Origin: Croceimicrobium sp965228705
GTDB lineage: Bacteria; Bacteroidota; Bacteroidia; Flavobacteriales; Schleiferiaceae
Reading direction: 5' to 3'
Assembly: GCF_965228705.1 (NCBI RefSeq)
Contig: NZ_OZ245832.1
Location: forward strand, 3,658,001-3,722,000
Length of the DNA: 64,000 bases
In this document: piece after piece, positions 40,986 to 49,393 of the stretch
Layout of the letters: each line of letters begins with the position of its first letter
How positions within the stretch are numbered: the first letter of the stretch is position 1
Position numbers and translations under genes: made by a program
Notes under the pieces: generated by a model
Seen by the model: the letters and a program-made list of their open reading frames with translations, nothing else
Told to the model about the DNA's origin: nothing
The model's database searches: none

Positions 40986-41917
40986 TGGAAGTGCGCGTAG
41001 AACATATTTCCAAGCGCTATCAGAAACCGGAAGTTCAGGCCTTAAAGGATATTTCCTTCGAAGTAGAAAAAGGCGAGCTCTTTGGTTTGATTGGTCCTGA
41101 TGGAGCAGGGAAAAGCACCCTCTTTCGTATCCTTACCACCTTATTGCTTCCAGATGAAGGTCAGGCTGAAGTGGCGGGTTTTGATGTACGGAATGATTTG
41201 CGAGCCCTGCGCAGTGCGGTAGGTTATATGCCCGGTAGATTCTCCTTATATCAAGATTTAAGCATCGAAGAGAACCTGCGTTTTTTCGCCACTCTTTTCG
41301 GAACCACCATTGAGGCTAATTACGATTTAATCAAGGATATCTACGTTCAGATTGAGCCTTTTAAAGATCGCAGGGCCGGGCAGTTGTCTGGAGGGATGAA
41401 ACAGAAGTTGGCCCTTTGCTGTGCTTTGATTCATCGACCTAAAGTCTTGTTTTTAGATGAGCCTACTACCGGGGTGGATGCCGTTTCCCGTAAGGAGTTT
41501 TGGCAAATGCTAAATGGGCTTCAAGCCGAAGGGATTAGCATTTTAGTTTCTACCCCTTATATGGATGAAGCCAGTTTATGTGACCGGATTGCGCTTATTC
41601 AAGAAGGGCAAATATTGAGTATCGATCAGCCGAAAGGCTTACAAGAAAAATATCCTAGACCCTTATTTGCTTTGCGGGCCCAAGGCATGAATCAGCTTTT
41701 GGATAGCCTGCGTGATAATCCTGAACTCGCTTCGGTCTATGCTTTTGGTGAATATCATCACCTGAGTTTTAAAGAACATAGTCCACAGAGGATGGAAGCC
41801 TTATTGGCAGATTTAAGGAGCCAGGGCTTTCAGGATCTCGAAGCCCATAGCATTGAGGCCGGGGTGGAGGACTGCTTTATTGAACTAATGCAAAAGAGCG
41901 ATGGAAGTAGTAATTAA
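40985..41917 (+). CDS. ABC transporter ATPase, first of two (YbhF N-half-like)
   Basis: A 310-residue ATPase with Walker A GPDGAGKST, a Q-loop region (GYMPGRFSLYQDLS), signature LSGGMKQK, Walker B VLFLDEPTTGVD, and a C-terminal extension of about 80 residues. GPDGAGKS (Asp for Asn) and the GRFSLY box are features of the first half of YbhF. In E. coli the two ATPase halves are one protein; here they are separate genes that overlap by 17 bp. It powers export by the two ABC-2 permeases. Confidence 0.92.
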   Translation: MEVRVEHISKRYQKPEVQALKDISFEVEKGELFGLIGPDGAGKSTLFRILTTLLLPDEGQAEVAGFDVRNDLRALRSAVGYMPGRFSLYQDLSIEENLRFFATLFGTTIEANYDLIKDIYVQIEPFKDRRAGQLSGGMKQKLALCCALIHRPKVLFLDEPTTGVDAVSRKEFWQMLNGLQAEGISILVSTPYMDEASLCDRIALIQEGQILSIDQPKGLQEKYPRPLFALRAQGMNQLLDSLRDNPELASVYAFGEYHHLSFKEHSPQRMEALLADLRSQGFQDLEAHSIEAGVEDCFIELMQKSDGSSN

Positions 41918-42638
41918 AGCCGAAAAGCTCAGCAAGGCCTTTGGGGATTTCATTGCTACCAATGCTATTTCCTTCGAGGTGTATAAAGGCGAAATATTTG
42001 GCTTTTTAGGGGCCAATGGTGCAGGCAAAACCACTGCCATTCGCATGCTTTGCGGCTTGTCTAAGCCCAGTTCCGGAGAAGCCACTATTGCCGGATTTGA
42101 CATTTATCGGGAAACCGAATCCATCAAAAAGAACATTGGCTATATGAGTCAGAAGTTCTCACTTTATGAGGATTTGACGGTAGCCGAAAACCTTCGTTTT
42201 TACGGTGGAATTTATGGCTTGGGCCGAAAGGAATTGAAAGAGGCATCGGAGGCCGTTATTAGAAATTTGGGTTTGGAGCAAGAACGCAAAAAGCTGGTAT
42301 CCTCCTTACCTCTGGGATGGAAACAAAAGCTGGCATTCTCGGTGGCCATTATGCATGAGCCCAAATTGGTATTTCTGGATGAACCTACCGGAGGAGTAGA
42401 TCCGGTAACCCGTCGGCAATTTTGGGATTTGATTCATCAGGCTGCAGCCCGAGGGATTACGGTTTTTGTTACCACACATTATATGGATGAAGCGGAGTAC
42501 TGCGATCGAATTTCCATGATGGTAGATGGTGAAATGAAGGCCCTGGATACGCCCAGCAATTTGAAAAAGCAATTTGGGGTAGATAGCATGGATGCAGTGT
42601 TTTACGAAATGGCCCGTGGGGCGAAAAGATCCGATTAA
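41901..42638 (+). CDS. ABC transporter ATPase, second of two (YbhF C-half-like)
   Basis: A 245-residue ATPase with Walker A GANGAGKTT, Walker B LVFLDEPTGGVD and switch His in VTTHYMDEAEYCDR. The signature is altered: LPLGWKQK where LSGGQ is expected, a variant known in the second ATPase of YbhF-type proteins. The pair with the first ATPase should form an asymmetric dimer with one standard site. The stop lies 1 bp before the start of the first permease. Confidence 0.92.
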   Translation: MEVVIKAEKLSKAFGDFIATNAISFEVYKGEIFGFLGANGAGKTTAIRMLCGLSKPSSGEATIAGFDIYRETESIKKNIGYMSQKFSLYEDLTVAENLRFYGGIYGLGRKELKEASEAVIRNLGLEQERKKLVSSLPLGWKQKLAFSVAIMHEPKLVFLDEPTGGVDPVTRRQFWDLIHQAAARGITVFVTTHYMDEAEYCDRISMMVDGEMKALDTPSNLKKQFGVDSMDAVFYEMARGAKRSD

Positions 42639-42639
42639 G

Positions 42640-43746
42640 ATGAAGCAGTTTATCCTATTCATCCGCAAAGAATTCTGGCATGTGTTCCGGGATCCTAAGA
42701 CGATGCTCTTGCTCTTCGGAATGCCCATAGCTCAAATTGTGCTCTTTGGCTTTGCCCTCACCAATGAAATTAAGAATGTAAACATTGCTATAGTAGATCA
42801 GTCGGGCGATTGGGCTGCTCAGGAGCTCATTCAAAAAATTCAGGCCAATCGAAGTTTTTCTCAGGGATTGCTATTGAATAGTGAGGCTGAGGTGGAGGAA
42901 GCCTTTCGTCAGGCTAAGGTTAAGGTAGCGGTAATGATCCCGCCTAATTTTGGTTTAGATCGCCGTCGGCCCGAAGGCAGTCAGATTCAGATTATTGCCG
43001 ATGCCTCGGATCCGAATACAGCCACCACCTTAACGAATTATGCTACCGCCATTATTCAGCATTATCAAAAATCCGATCTCCTGCCTGGTCAAGGGCCCTT
43101 GCAGATTGAAACCCAAACCAGGATGATCTACAATCCGGAATTGAAAGGAGCCACCAATTTTGTGCCGGGGGTAATGGCATTGGTGCTCTTCCTGGTGGGC
43201 GTATTAATGACCTCCGTAAGCATTGTGCGTGAGAAGGAAACTGGTACCATGGAAGTGCTACTGGTTTCACCCTTTAATCCCATCTTGGTGATCATCGCCA
43301 AAGCAGTGCCCTATTTCTTTTTATCACTGGTAAACCTTACGGTGATTTTGATTTTAAGTGTGCTGCTGATGGATATGGAGATCGCCGGAAGTTTAGGCCT
43401 GCTCTACCTTTCCAGCGCGCTTTTAATATTGACGGCCCTTTCACTGGGTCTGCTTATATCCAATTCTACCGCCTCGCAACAAACAGCCATGCTCATTTCC
43501 TTAATGGCGATGTTGCTGCCCACCGTAATGTTAACCGGATTTATGTTTCCCCTGGAAAATATGCCCTGGCCTTTACAGGTGATTTCCAATATCGTGCCTT
43601 CTAAATGGTATTACATCATTGTGCAGGCCATTATGATAAAGGGGCAAGGCTTGGCGTCCGTCTGGCGAGAGATGTTGGTTTTAATGGGGATGACTACCGT
43701 CTTTCTCACCCTGAGTATTCGCAAATTTAAAACCCGACTGGCATGA
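42640..43746 (+). CDS. ABC-2 permease, first subunit (YbhS-like)
   Basis: A 368-residue membrane protein. The ATG at 42640 is used; a longer frame would overlap the ATPase gene by 47 bp. Layout of ABC-2 permeases: one N-terminal span (LLFGMPIAQIVLFGFAL), a large periplasmic domain (about 50-175), then five spans with the motif SIVREKETGTMEVLLVSP at the coupling loop. It pairs with the next gene, which it overlaps by ATGA. Together they form the export path for a hydrophobic drug or cation, as inferred from YbhSR. Confidence 0.9.
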   Translation: MKQFILFIRKEFWHVFRDPKTMLLLFGMPIAQIVLFGFALTNEIKNVNIAIVDQSGDWAAQELIQKIQANRSFSQGLLLNSEAEVEEAFRQAKVKVAVMIPPNFGLDRRRPEGSQIQIIADASDPNTATTLTNYATAIIQHYQKSDLLPGQGPLQIETQTRMIYNPELKGATNFVPGVMALVLFLVGVLMTSVSIVREKETGTMEVLLVSPFNPILVIIAKAVPYFFLSLVNLTVILILSVLLMDMEIAGSLGLLYLSSALLILTALSLGLLISNSTASQQTAMLISLMAMLLPTVMLTGFMFPLENMPWPLQVISNIVPSKWYYIIVQAIMIKGQGLASVWREMLVLMGMTTVFLTLSIRKFKTRLA

Positions 43747-44840
43747 GAATTTTGAAGTTTCTCTTACAAAAGGAGTTTAAGCAGATCTTTCGCAACCGCA
43801 GTATTCTGGCGATGATCTTGATGATGCCGGTAGTGCAATTGCTGATCATGCCTTTGGCGGCTGATTATGAAATTAAGAACATTCATATCGCCCTGGTGGA
43901 TCTCGATAAAAGTCCCTACTCAGAGGATTTACAAGAGGCCATATTAGCATCCGGCTATTTCATAAGTGTGGGTGATTTTAACAGCTTTGAAGAGGCTAAT
44001 CAAGCATTTGAAAAAGGAACGGCGGATCTCATTCTCGAAATTCCCGCACATTTTGAGAAGGAGATTTTAGACTTTAAGAAGACTTCTCTAAACATCTCCG
44101 CCAATGCCATTAATGGCGTGAAAGCCACCGTGGGGAGTGCATATCTCAATCAGGTGATAAATCGTTTTGCCCAAAAATTACAGGCTAATATATCAGGTGG
44201 TATTCAGGTGGAAAGCCTGAACTGGTATAATCCCTTTTTAAATTATCAAGCCTTTATGGTGCCAGGGATATTGGTGCTATTGGTGACCATGGTGGGTGTT
44301 TATATGACCTCCCTCAATATTGTAAAGGAGAAAGAGGTGGGCACCATTGAACAGATCAATGTGAGTCCGATTAAGAAATACCATTTCATTTTGGGTAAGC
44401 TTATTCCTTTCTTGATCATTGGCTTCTTTGTTTTTAGTTTGGGCCTTTTTGGCGTAGCTCGATTGGTCTATGGCATTGTGCCCATCGGTTCCCTATTAGC
44501 TTTATATAGCTTCTTATTTCTGTATTTGATAGCCGTTTTGGGGATTGGGATGATGCTTTCTACTTATGCGGAAACCCAGCAACAAGCCATGTCTCTGGCA
44601 TTCTTCATTATGATGATATTTATCTTGATGGGGGGCTTGTTTACGGCTATCGAAAGCATGCCGGAATGGGCCCAATGGGTCGCGGCTTTAAATCCGGTTA
44701 CCTATTTTATTGAGGTGGTGCGTTTGGTGGTTTTGAAGGGCTCGGGCTTTAAGGATCTGTTACCACAGTTTGGGATTATTGCACTAATGGCCTTGATTTC
44801 CAATTCCTGGGCGATCTTAAATTATCGGAAAACTACCTAA
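43743..44840 (+). CDS. ABC-2 permease, second subunit (YbhR-like)
   Basis: A 365-residue paralogue of the preceding permease: an N-terminal span (SILAMILMMPVVQLLIMPLA), a periplasmic domain of about 130 residues, and five further spans with SLNIVKEKEVGTIEQINVSPI as the coupling element. It is the last gene of the efflux operon; the PadR gene starts 56 bp later with its own leader. Length is normal for the family. Confidence 0.9.
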   Translation: MRILKFLLQKEFKQIFRNRSILAMILMMPVVQLLIMPLAADYEIKNIHIALVDLDKSPYSEDLQEAILASGYFISVGDFNSFEEANQAFEKGTADLILEIPAHFEKEILDFKKTSLNISANAINGVKATVGSAYLNQVINRFAQKLQANISGGIQVESLNWYNPFLNYQAFMVPGILVLLVTMVGVYMTSLNIVKEKEVGTIEQINVSPIKKYHFILGKLIPFLIIGFFVFSLGLFGVARLVYGIVPIGSLLALYSFLFLYLIAVLGIGMMLSTYAETQQQAMSLAFFIMMIFILMGGLFTAIESMPEWAQWVAALNPVTYFIEVVRLVVLKGSGFKDLLPQFGIIALMALISNSWAILNYRKTT

Positions 44841-44896
44841 GACCTGCTTTTGGATTTCTAAAAATCGCCTTGTATTTTCACCTCAGTTTCTGAGGT

Positions 44897-45247
44897 ATGA
44901 GTAAATCTTACATCAAAGGATTTTTAAAGGATATTCTCCTGCATTTGATCGCCGAGAAGGGGGAGAGCTATGGCTATGAGCTTACGCGGATGGTGGAGGA
45001 GCGTACCCAAGGCATCATCAAATTAAATGAAGGAGCCTTATATCCGGTATTGCATAAACTGGAGGAGCAAGGGCTCTTGGTGTCTGTTTTTAAAACCGAT
45101 GGGAGTCGGCCGCGTAAATATTATCGTTTGGCCGCCACCAAGGAGAGCAAGGAATTACTATCTGAAATGGAAAGTCAGGTCCAACTATATATCGGTGCCC
45201 TGGCCGCCATTTTTAAAAATGAGCAGGAATGGAAGAGCGCAGACTAA
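44897..45247 (+). CDS. PadR-family transcriptional regulator
   Basis: A 116-residue winged-helix protein with the PadR core: LKDILLHLIAEKGESYGYELTRMV, then LNEGALYPVLHKLEEQGLLVS and the wing RPRKYYRL, followed by a single C-terminal dimer helix, as in the short PadR subfamily. It overlaps the following membrane-protein gene by 19 bp, a common PadR arrangement in which the regulator controls its partner. Ligand unknown. Confidence 0.92.
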   Translation: MSKSYIKGFLKDILLHLIAEKGESYGYELTRMVEERTQGIIKLNEGALYPVLHKLEEQGLLVSVFKTDGSRPRKYYRLAATKESKELLSEMESQVQLYIGALAAIFKNEQEWKSAD

Positions 45248-45954
45248 GTCAGGAAGAGCTTATTGAGATTTACGATTTATGCAAGCGTAAGGATATTCGT
45301 TATCTCGAATTGCGATTGGAATTGGTAGATCATATTGCCTCGCGGGTTGAGGAGCTGTGGCAAGAACAGCCCCAGTTAAGTTTCAAAGAGGCATTTCATA
45401 AGGTCTATAAATCCTTCGGCATATTCGGTTTGTCGAAGGTGGCAGAAGAACATGAAAAGGTGGTGACCCGACGCTTTTGGATTACAGTGTGGAAAGAATT
45501 AAAACTTTGGTTCAAAATACCACAGGTACTACTTACCCTTTTGATTTTTGGAACGCTCTATCTCCTAATGTTAAACTGGCCTGTATTAAGTCAGGTTATT
45601 TACGTGATCAACTATGTAGCCATCATTTCACTGGTCATTTATATTTTTCGGGAACGCCGTCAGATGTCTAAAACCCTGGGAGGCGATCAAAGTATGATCA
45701 TGGGTAGCCTGTATCAATCGGGATGGTTGTTTTACCTGATCTATTTTACCCCATTCAATAATTGGATTCTCTTTAATCAAGATGGTTTTTTCAATCTACT
45801 CCTTACCGGCAAAGGCATACTAATCAATGCGCTCTTAAGTTTCTTTAGCGCTTTAACCATGGTCTGTAGTGCGAAGCTCCTGCGTATGGCTAAGAGTGAA
45901 ACTGTATCGCTCTTAGAACGCCAATCTCATTTTCAGAGAACGGCACAAGCCTGA
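45229..45954 (+). CDS. Membrane protein partner of PadR, HAAS-like N-terminus
   Basis: A 241-residue protein. The first 80 residues are a soluble helical domain (LSQEELIEIYDLCKRKDIRYLELRLELVDHIASRVEEL), similar in character to HAAS signalling domains that accompany PadR regulators. About four to five membrane spans follow (VLLTLLIFGTLYLLML, VIYVINYVAIISLVIYIF, and two near the C-terminus). Overlap with the PadR gene implies coupled expression. A role in sensing membrane or envelope state is plausible but inferred. Confidence 0.7.
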   Translation: MEERRLSQEELIEIYDLCKRKDIRYLELRLELVDHIASRVEELWQEQPQLSFKEAFHKVYKSFGIFGLSKVAEEHEKVVTRRFWITVWKELKLWFKIPQVLLTLLIFGTLYLLMLNWPVLSQVIYVINYVAIISLVIYIFRERRQMSKTLGGDQSMIMGSLYQSGWLFYLIYFTPFNNWILFNQDGFFNLLLTGKGILINALLSFFSALTMVCSAKLLRMAKSETVSLLERQSHFQRTAQA

Positions 45955-46006
45955 AATCTTAATTAATTTCCATATCCATTCCATGAATTTGAAATGCTGC
46001 AATTTC

Positions 46007-46020
46007 TTATGCATGCATAA
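46007..46020. promoter_or_regulatory. TATGCATGCATA operator before the MarR-fadN operon
   Basis: TTATGCATGCATAA is a perfect 14-bp palindrome. A -7-like box TATCTTAG follows at 46027-46034, so the site overlaps the -33 region. The same 12-bp centre recurs before the acyl-CoA dehydrogenase gene (54674-54689). Confidence 0.75.
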
Positions 46021-46056
46021 TTTTTATATCTTAGCGCAGCTTCAAAATAAAAGCGC

Positions 46057-46506
46057 TTGAAACCCGAAGAAACAGTTGATTTTCACATCAAACGTACCTG
46101 GCAAAGTATCGCCAAGATGTACAATGAAGTAGCCGCCGGATACGGAGCCACCATGGCCACCGGATATGTGCTACTCAATATAGATAAAGAATTAGGGACC
46201 CCCAGTACTGCTCTGGGCCCCAAAATGGGAATGGAGGCCACCAGCTTCTCTCGCATTTTAAAGAGCATGGAAGAAAAAGGACTGATTGAACGAAAGCCAA
46301 ATCCGGCGGACGGGAGATCTGTCCTCGTTTTTTTAACCCCTTTCGGGATTGAGAAACGCCGTGATGCCAAAGCAGCTGTTATTGGATTTAATCAGCAGGT
46401 TTTTGATCGGTTTAACCCTTCCGAATTGGAGACCTTCTTTAAGGTGATCACCGGAATTGAAACCATGCTGCAGGAGAATAAACTCGCAACTCAAGAACTA
46501 AAGTAA
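46057..46506 (+). CDS. MarR-family regulator, probable repressor of fatty-acid oxidation
   Basis: A 149-residue winged-helix protein. It begins at a TTG (46057): the sequence from there (KPEETVDFHIKRTWQSIAKMY) is the normal N-terminal helix, whereas the first ATG would cut it away. HTH: MGMEATSFSRILKSMEEKGLIERKPNPADGRSVLV. It lies 4 bp before the fadN-like gene, with the palindrome TATGCATGCATA in their common promoter and another before fadE. It probably senses acyl-CoA or free fatty acid, as inferred from the genes it is placed to control. Confidence 0.9.
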   Translation: MKPEETVDFHIKRTWQSIAKMYNEVAAGYGATMATGYVLLNIDKELGTPSTALGPKMGMEATSFSRILKSMEEKGLIERKPNPADGRSVLVFLTPFGIEKRRDAKAAVIGFNQQVFDRFNPSELETFFKVITGIETMLQENKLATQELK

Positions 46507-46510
46507 TTGT

Positions 46511-48916
46511 ATGAAAAAAACTATTAAACACGCAACGGTAATCGGCTCCGGAATTATGGGAAGTCAGATTGCTTGTCATTTGGCCAATATTGGTGTGCGT
46601 GTACTTTTGCTCGACATTGTTCCGCGCGAATTAAACGAAAGAGAAGAAAAAGCAGGACTTAGTTTGGAAGACAAGGCCGTGCGCAACCGGATTGTAAATG
46701 AAAGCCTGACTAAGGCAGTGAAGATGAATCCGGCTCCTCTTTTTGATAAGGCTTATGCCTCCCGAATTGAAACCGGTAACCTCGATGATGATTTGGCGAA
46801 GATTGCCAAAACCGATTGGATCATCGAAGTAGTGGTAGAGCGCTTGGATATCAAGCAAGGCTTATTTGAAAAGGTAGAGCAGTACCGCAAGCCGGGAACC
46901 TTTATCTCTTCCAATACTAGTGGAATTCCTATTCACCTAATGACGGAAGGTCGTAGTGAGGATTTCCAGAAATTCTTCCTGGGAACTCACTTCTTTAATC
47001 CGCCCCGTTATTTGGAATTATTGGAGATTATTCCAACCCCAAAGACGGATCCAGAGGTAGTGGATTTCTTCATGCACTATGGCGATCGCTTCTTGGGGAA
47101 AACTACCGTGCTCTGTAAGGATACTCCCGCTTTTATCGCTAACCGGGTAGGCATTTTCGCCATTATGGACCTCTTCCATAAGGTGGGAGAAATGGGCCTG
47201 AGTGTAGAGGATATCGATAAACTTACCGGACCGCTGATTGGTCGTCCAAAATCTGCCACCTTCCGTACTGCGGATGTTGTGGGTTTAGATACCTTAATTC
47301 ACGTGGCCAATGGCTTAGCTCAAGCAGTTCCTCATGACGAGAAGCAAGAGGTGTTTAAACTACCGGGCTTCTTGCGAAAAATGCAGGAAAACAATTGGTT
47401 AGGTTCCAAAACCGGTCAGGGTTTTTATAAGAAAGTAAAAGGTGAGGATGGTAAGTCGGAGATCTTGTCTCTCGATTTGGATACCTTAGAATATACTCCT
47501 CAAAAGCGTAGCAAATTCGCCACCCTCGAGCTCACTAAAACTATCGACGATGTGCGTGAGCGCTGGAAAGTGTTAATTGGTGGCAAGGATAAAGCCGGTG
47601 AATTTTACCGTCGTTCTGTAGCCGGAGTTATGGCTTATGCGGCTAATCGTATTCCAGAAATTGCAGATGACTTATTCCGCATTGATCAAGGTATGCGCGC
47701 TGGTTTTGGCTGGAAACATGGTCCCTTTGAAATTTGGGATGCTATTGGATTCGAGAAGGGAATTAAACTGATTGAAGCCGAAGGATTGAGCCTGGCTCCC
47801 TGGGTGAAAGAAATGCAAGCCGCCGGACATACTTCCTTCTATAGCGTGAAGGAAGGTCAGGGCTACTATTACAATATTGGCGATAAGAGCTATCAGGCTT
47901 TACCTGGTGGAAAGAGCTTTATCGTATTGGATCATATCCGCCCCAGCAAAACAGTATGGAAGAATAAGGAATGCGCCATTGAAGATCTTGGTGATGGAAT
48001 CCTCAATATTGAGTTCCGCTCCAAAATGAATTCCTTAGGTAGTGGAGTTTTAGCCGGTATCAATAAGGGTATTGAGCTGGCCGAGCAGGATTATCAAGGT
48101 GTGGTGATCTCCAACCAAGGGGATAATTTCTCCGTGGGTGCCAACCTGGCGATGATCTTTATGATGGCCATCGAGCAGGAGTATGACGAACTAAACTTCG
48201 CAATTAAGTACTTCCAGGATACCATGATGCGGGTGCGTTATTCTTCCATTCCTGTGGTGGTAGCTCCTCATCAAATGACTTTGGGAGGCGGTTGTGAGAT
48301 GTCGCTTCACGCGGATGCGGTACAAGCTGCAGCCGAAACTTATATTGGATTGGTTGAGTTTGGAGTAGGTGTAATTCCTGGTGGTGGTGGTACCAAGGAA
48401 TTGACTCGCAGAGCCGGACTTCGTTACGTAAAAGATGATATTGAAACCAATGCCTATCGTGAGAATTTATTCAGAATCGGTCAGGCGCAGGTAGCTAAGT
48501 CGGCCAAAGAAGCCTTTGATATGGGCTTATTTGTAGAAGGTCGGGATGGCATTTCCATGAACCGTCATCGTTTAATTGCCGATGCCAAGGAACGTGCCCT
48601 GGCTTTAGCGGAAACCGGCTATCAAATGCCTATCCGCGAACGCGATATTAAGGTATTAGGTCGCCAGGCCTTAGGAATGTTTACCGTAGGTGCCCACACC
48701 ATGTTAGAAGGGGGCTATATCACCGAGCATGAAAAGAAAATGGTAGAGAAACTCGCTTACGTTATGAGTGGCGGAGACCTTTCGGAACCCACATTCGTGT
48801 CGGAGCAATACCTCCTGGACCTCGAACGTGAAGCCTTCCTAAGCCTCTGCACCGAAAAGAAAACTTTGGAGCGCATCCAACATATGTTAAAGACTGGGAA
48901 GCCCTTGAGGAATTAG
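46511..48916 (+). CDS. fadN: 3-hydroxyacyl-CoA dehydrogenase / enoyl-CoA hydratase, FadN type
   Basis: An 801-residue bifunctional enzyme catalysing hydration and the second oxidation of beta-oxidation. The N-terminal NAD-binding fold has GSGIMGSQIA (about 13-22), followed by the dehydrogenase with the FLGTHFFNPPRYLELLEII region, then its C-terminal domains. The enoyl-CoA hydratase (crotonase) domain is last, with GDNFSVGANL and GVGVIPGGGGTKEL. This order, dehydrogenase first and hydratase last, is that of B. subtilis FadN (789 aa), and is the reverse of E. coli FadB. It is cotranscribed with the MarR gene. The thiolase follows after an inserted S23-type gene. Confidence 0.9.
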   Translation: MKKTIKHATVIGSGIMGSQIACHLANIGVRVLLLDIVPRELNEREEKAGLSLEDKAVRNRIVNESLTKAVKMNPAPLFDKAYASRIETGNLDDDLAKIAKTDWIIEVVVERLDIKQGLFEKVEQYRKPGTFISSNTSGIPIHLMTEGRSEDFQKFFLGTHFFNPPRYLELLEIIPTPKTDPEVVDFFMHYGDRFLGKTTVLCKDTPAFIANRVGIFAIMDLFHKVGEMGLSVEDIDKLTGPLIGRPKSATFRTADVVGLDTLIHVANGLAQAVPHDEKQEVFKLPGFLRKMQENNWLGSKTGQGFYKKVKGEDGKSEILSLDLDTLEYTPQKRSKFATLELTKTIDDVRERWKVLIGGKDKAGEFYRRSVAGVMAYAANRIPEIADDLFRIDQGMRAGFGWKHGPFEIWDAIGFEKGIKLIEAEGLSLAPWVKEMQAAGHTSFYSVKEGQGYYYNIGDKSYQALPGGKSFIVLDHIRPSKTVWKNKECAIEDLGDGILNIEFRSKMNSLGSGVLAGINKGIELAEQDYQGVVISNQGDNFSVGANLAMIFMMAIEQEYDELNFAIKYFQDTMMRVRYSSIPVVVAPHQMTLGGGCEMSLHADAVQAAAETYIGLVEFGVGVIPGGGGTKELTRRAGLRYVKDDIETNAYRENLFRIGQAQVAKSAKEAFDMGLFVEGRDGISMNRHRLIADAKERALALAETGYQMPIRERDIKVLGRQALGMFTVGAHTMLEGGYITEHEKKMVEKLAYVMSGGDLSEPTFVSEQYLLDLEREAFLSLCTEKKTLERIQHMLKTGKPLRN

Positions 48917-48924
48917 TGGAGAGA

Positions 48925-48973
48925 ATCTAGAATCTAGAGTTTAGACTATAGACTTTAGACGATAGATAATAGA
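48925..48973 (-). repeat. Heptanucleotide repeat upstream of the S23-type gene
   Basis: Seven exact 7-bp units of the form NNNTAGA (ATCTAGA twice, GTTTAGA, CTATAGA, CTTTAGA, CGATAGA, TAATAGA), which is TCTANNN on the minus strand. It fills the gap between the fadN stop and the inserted gene. Confidence 0.85.
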
Positions 48974-48987
48974 GATAGATCCTGATA

Positions 48988-49362
48988 ATGCATCGATTTA
49001 AGAATTTAAAAGTTTGGCAAAAAGCAATGGAATTAGCAGAGCGCGTATTTGTGTTAACCCGAGATTTTCCTGAGGAGGAGAAGTTTGGTTTGATAGCGCA
49101 AATCAGGCGTTCGGCGGTTTCAGTTCCTTCCAATATTGCGGAGGGAGCAGGACGGAATTCCAATCAAGACTTTGCCCGCTTTTTAAATATTGCGAATGGG
49201 TCTATTAATGAACTTGAAACACAATTATTATTGGCAGAGCGCTTAGGCTTTGTTGAAAAGGACAAGCTCGAAGAAACACTAAGCTTAGTAGCCGAAGTTC
49301 AAAAGATGAACTATGCTATGACCAAAAGACTAAAAAATGAATCGGGTTTAGGATCTGTCTAG
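48988..49362 (+). CDS. Four-helix-bundle protein, S23 (23S rRNA intervening-sequence) family
   Basis: A 124-residue helical protein with the family's signature N-terminus (FKNLKVWQKAMELAERVFVLT) and RRSAVSVPSNIAEGAGR loop, then NSNQDFARFLNIANGSINELETQL. Related proteins are encoded inside intervening sequences of 23S rRNA genes, and many free copies occur in Bacteroidota; function unknown. Here it lies between fadN and the thiolase gene and is framed by heptanucleotide repeats of opposite orientation, which suggests arrival as a cassette. Its stop codon is inside the downstream repeat. Confidence 0.9.
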   Translation: MHRFKNLKVWQKAMELAERVFVLTRDFPEEEKFGLIAQIRRSAVSVPSNIAEGAGRNSNQDFARFLNIANGSINELETQLLLAERLGFVEKDKLEETLSLVAEVQKMNYAMTKRLKNESGLGSV

Positions 49363-49391
49363 ATTCTAAGCTCTAAACTCTAAAATCTTTC
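49358..49391 (+). repeat. Heptanucleotide repeat downstream of the S23-type gene
   Basis: TCTAGAT TCTAAGC TCTAAAC TCTAAAA TCTTTC in 7-bp register, inverted relative to the upstream block. It starts within the S23 stop codon region and ends 2 bp before the thiolase ATG. Confidence 0.85.
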
Positions 49392-49393
49392 AA

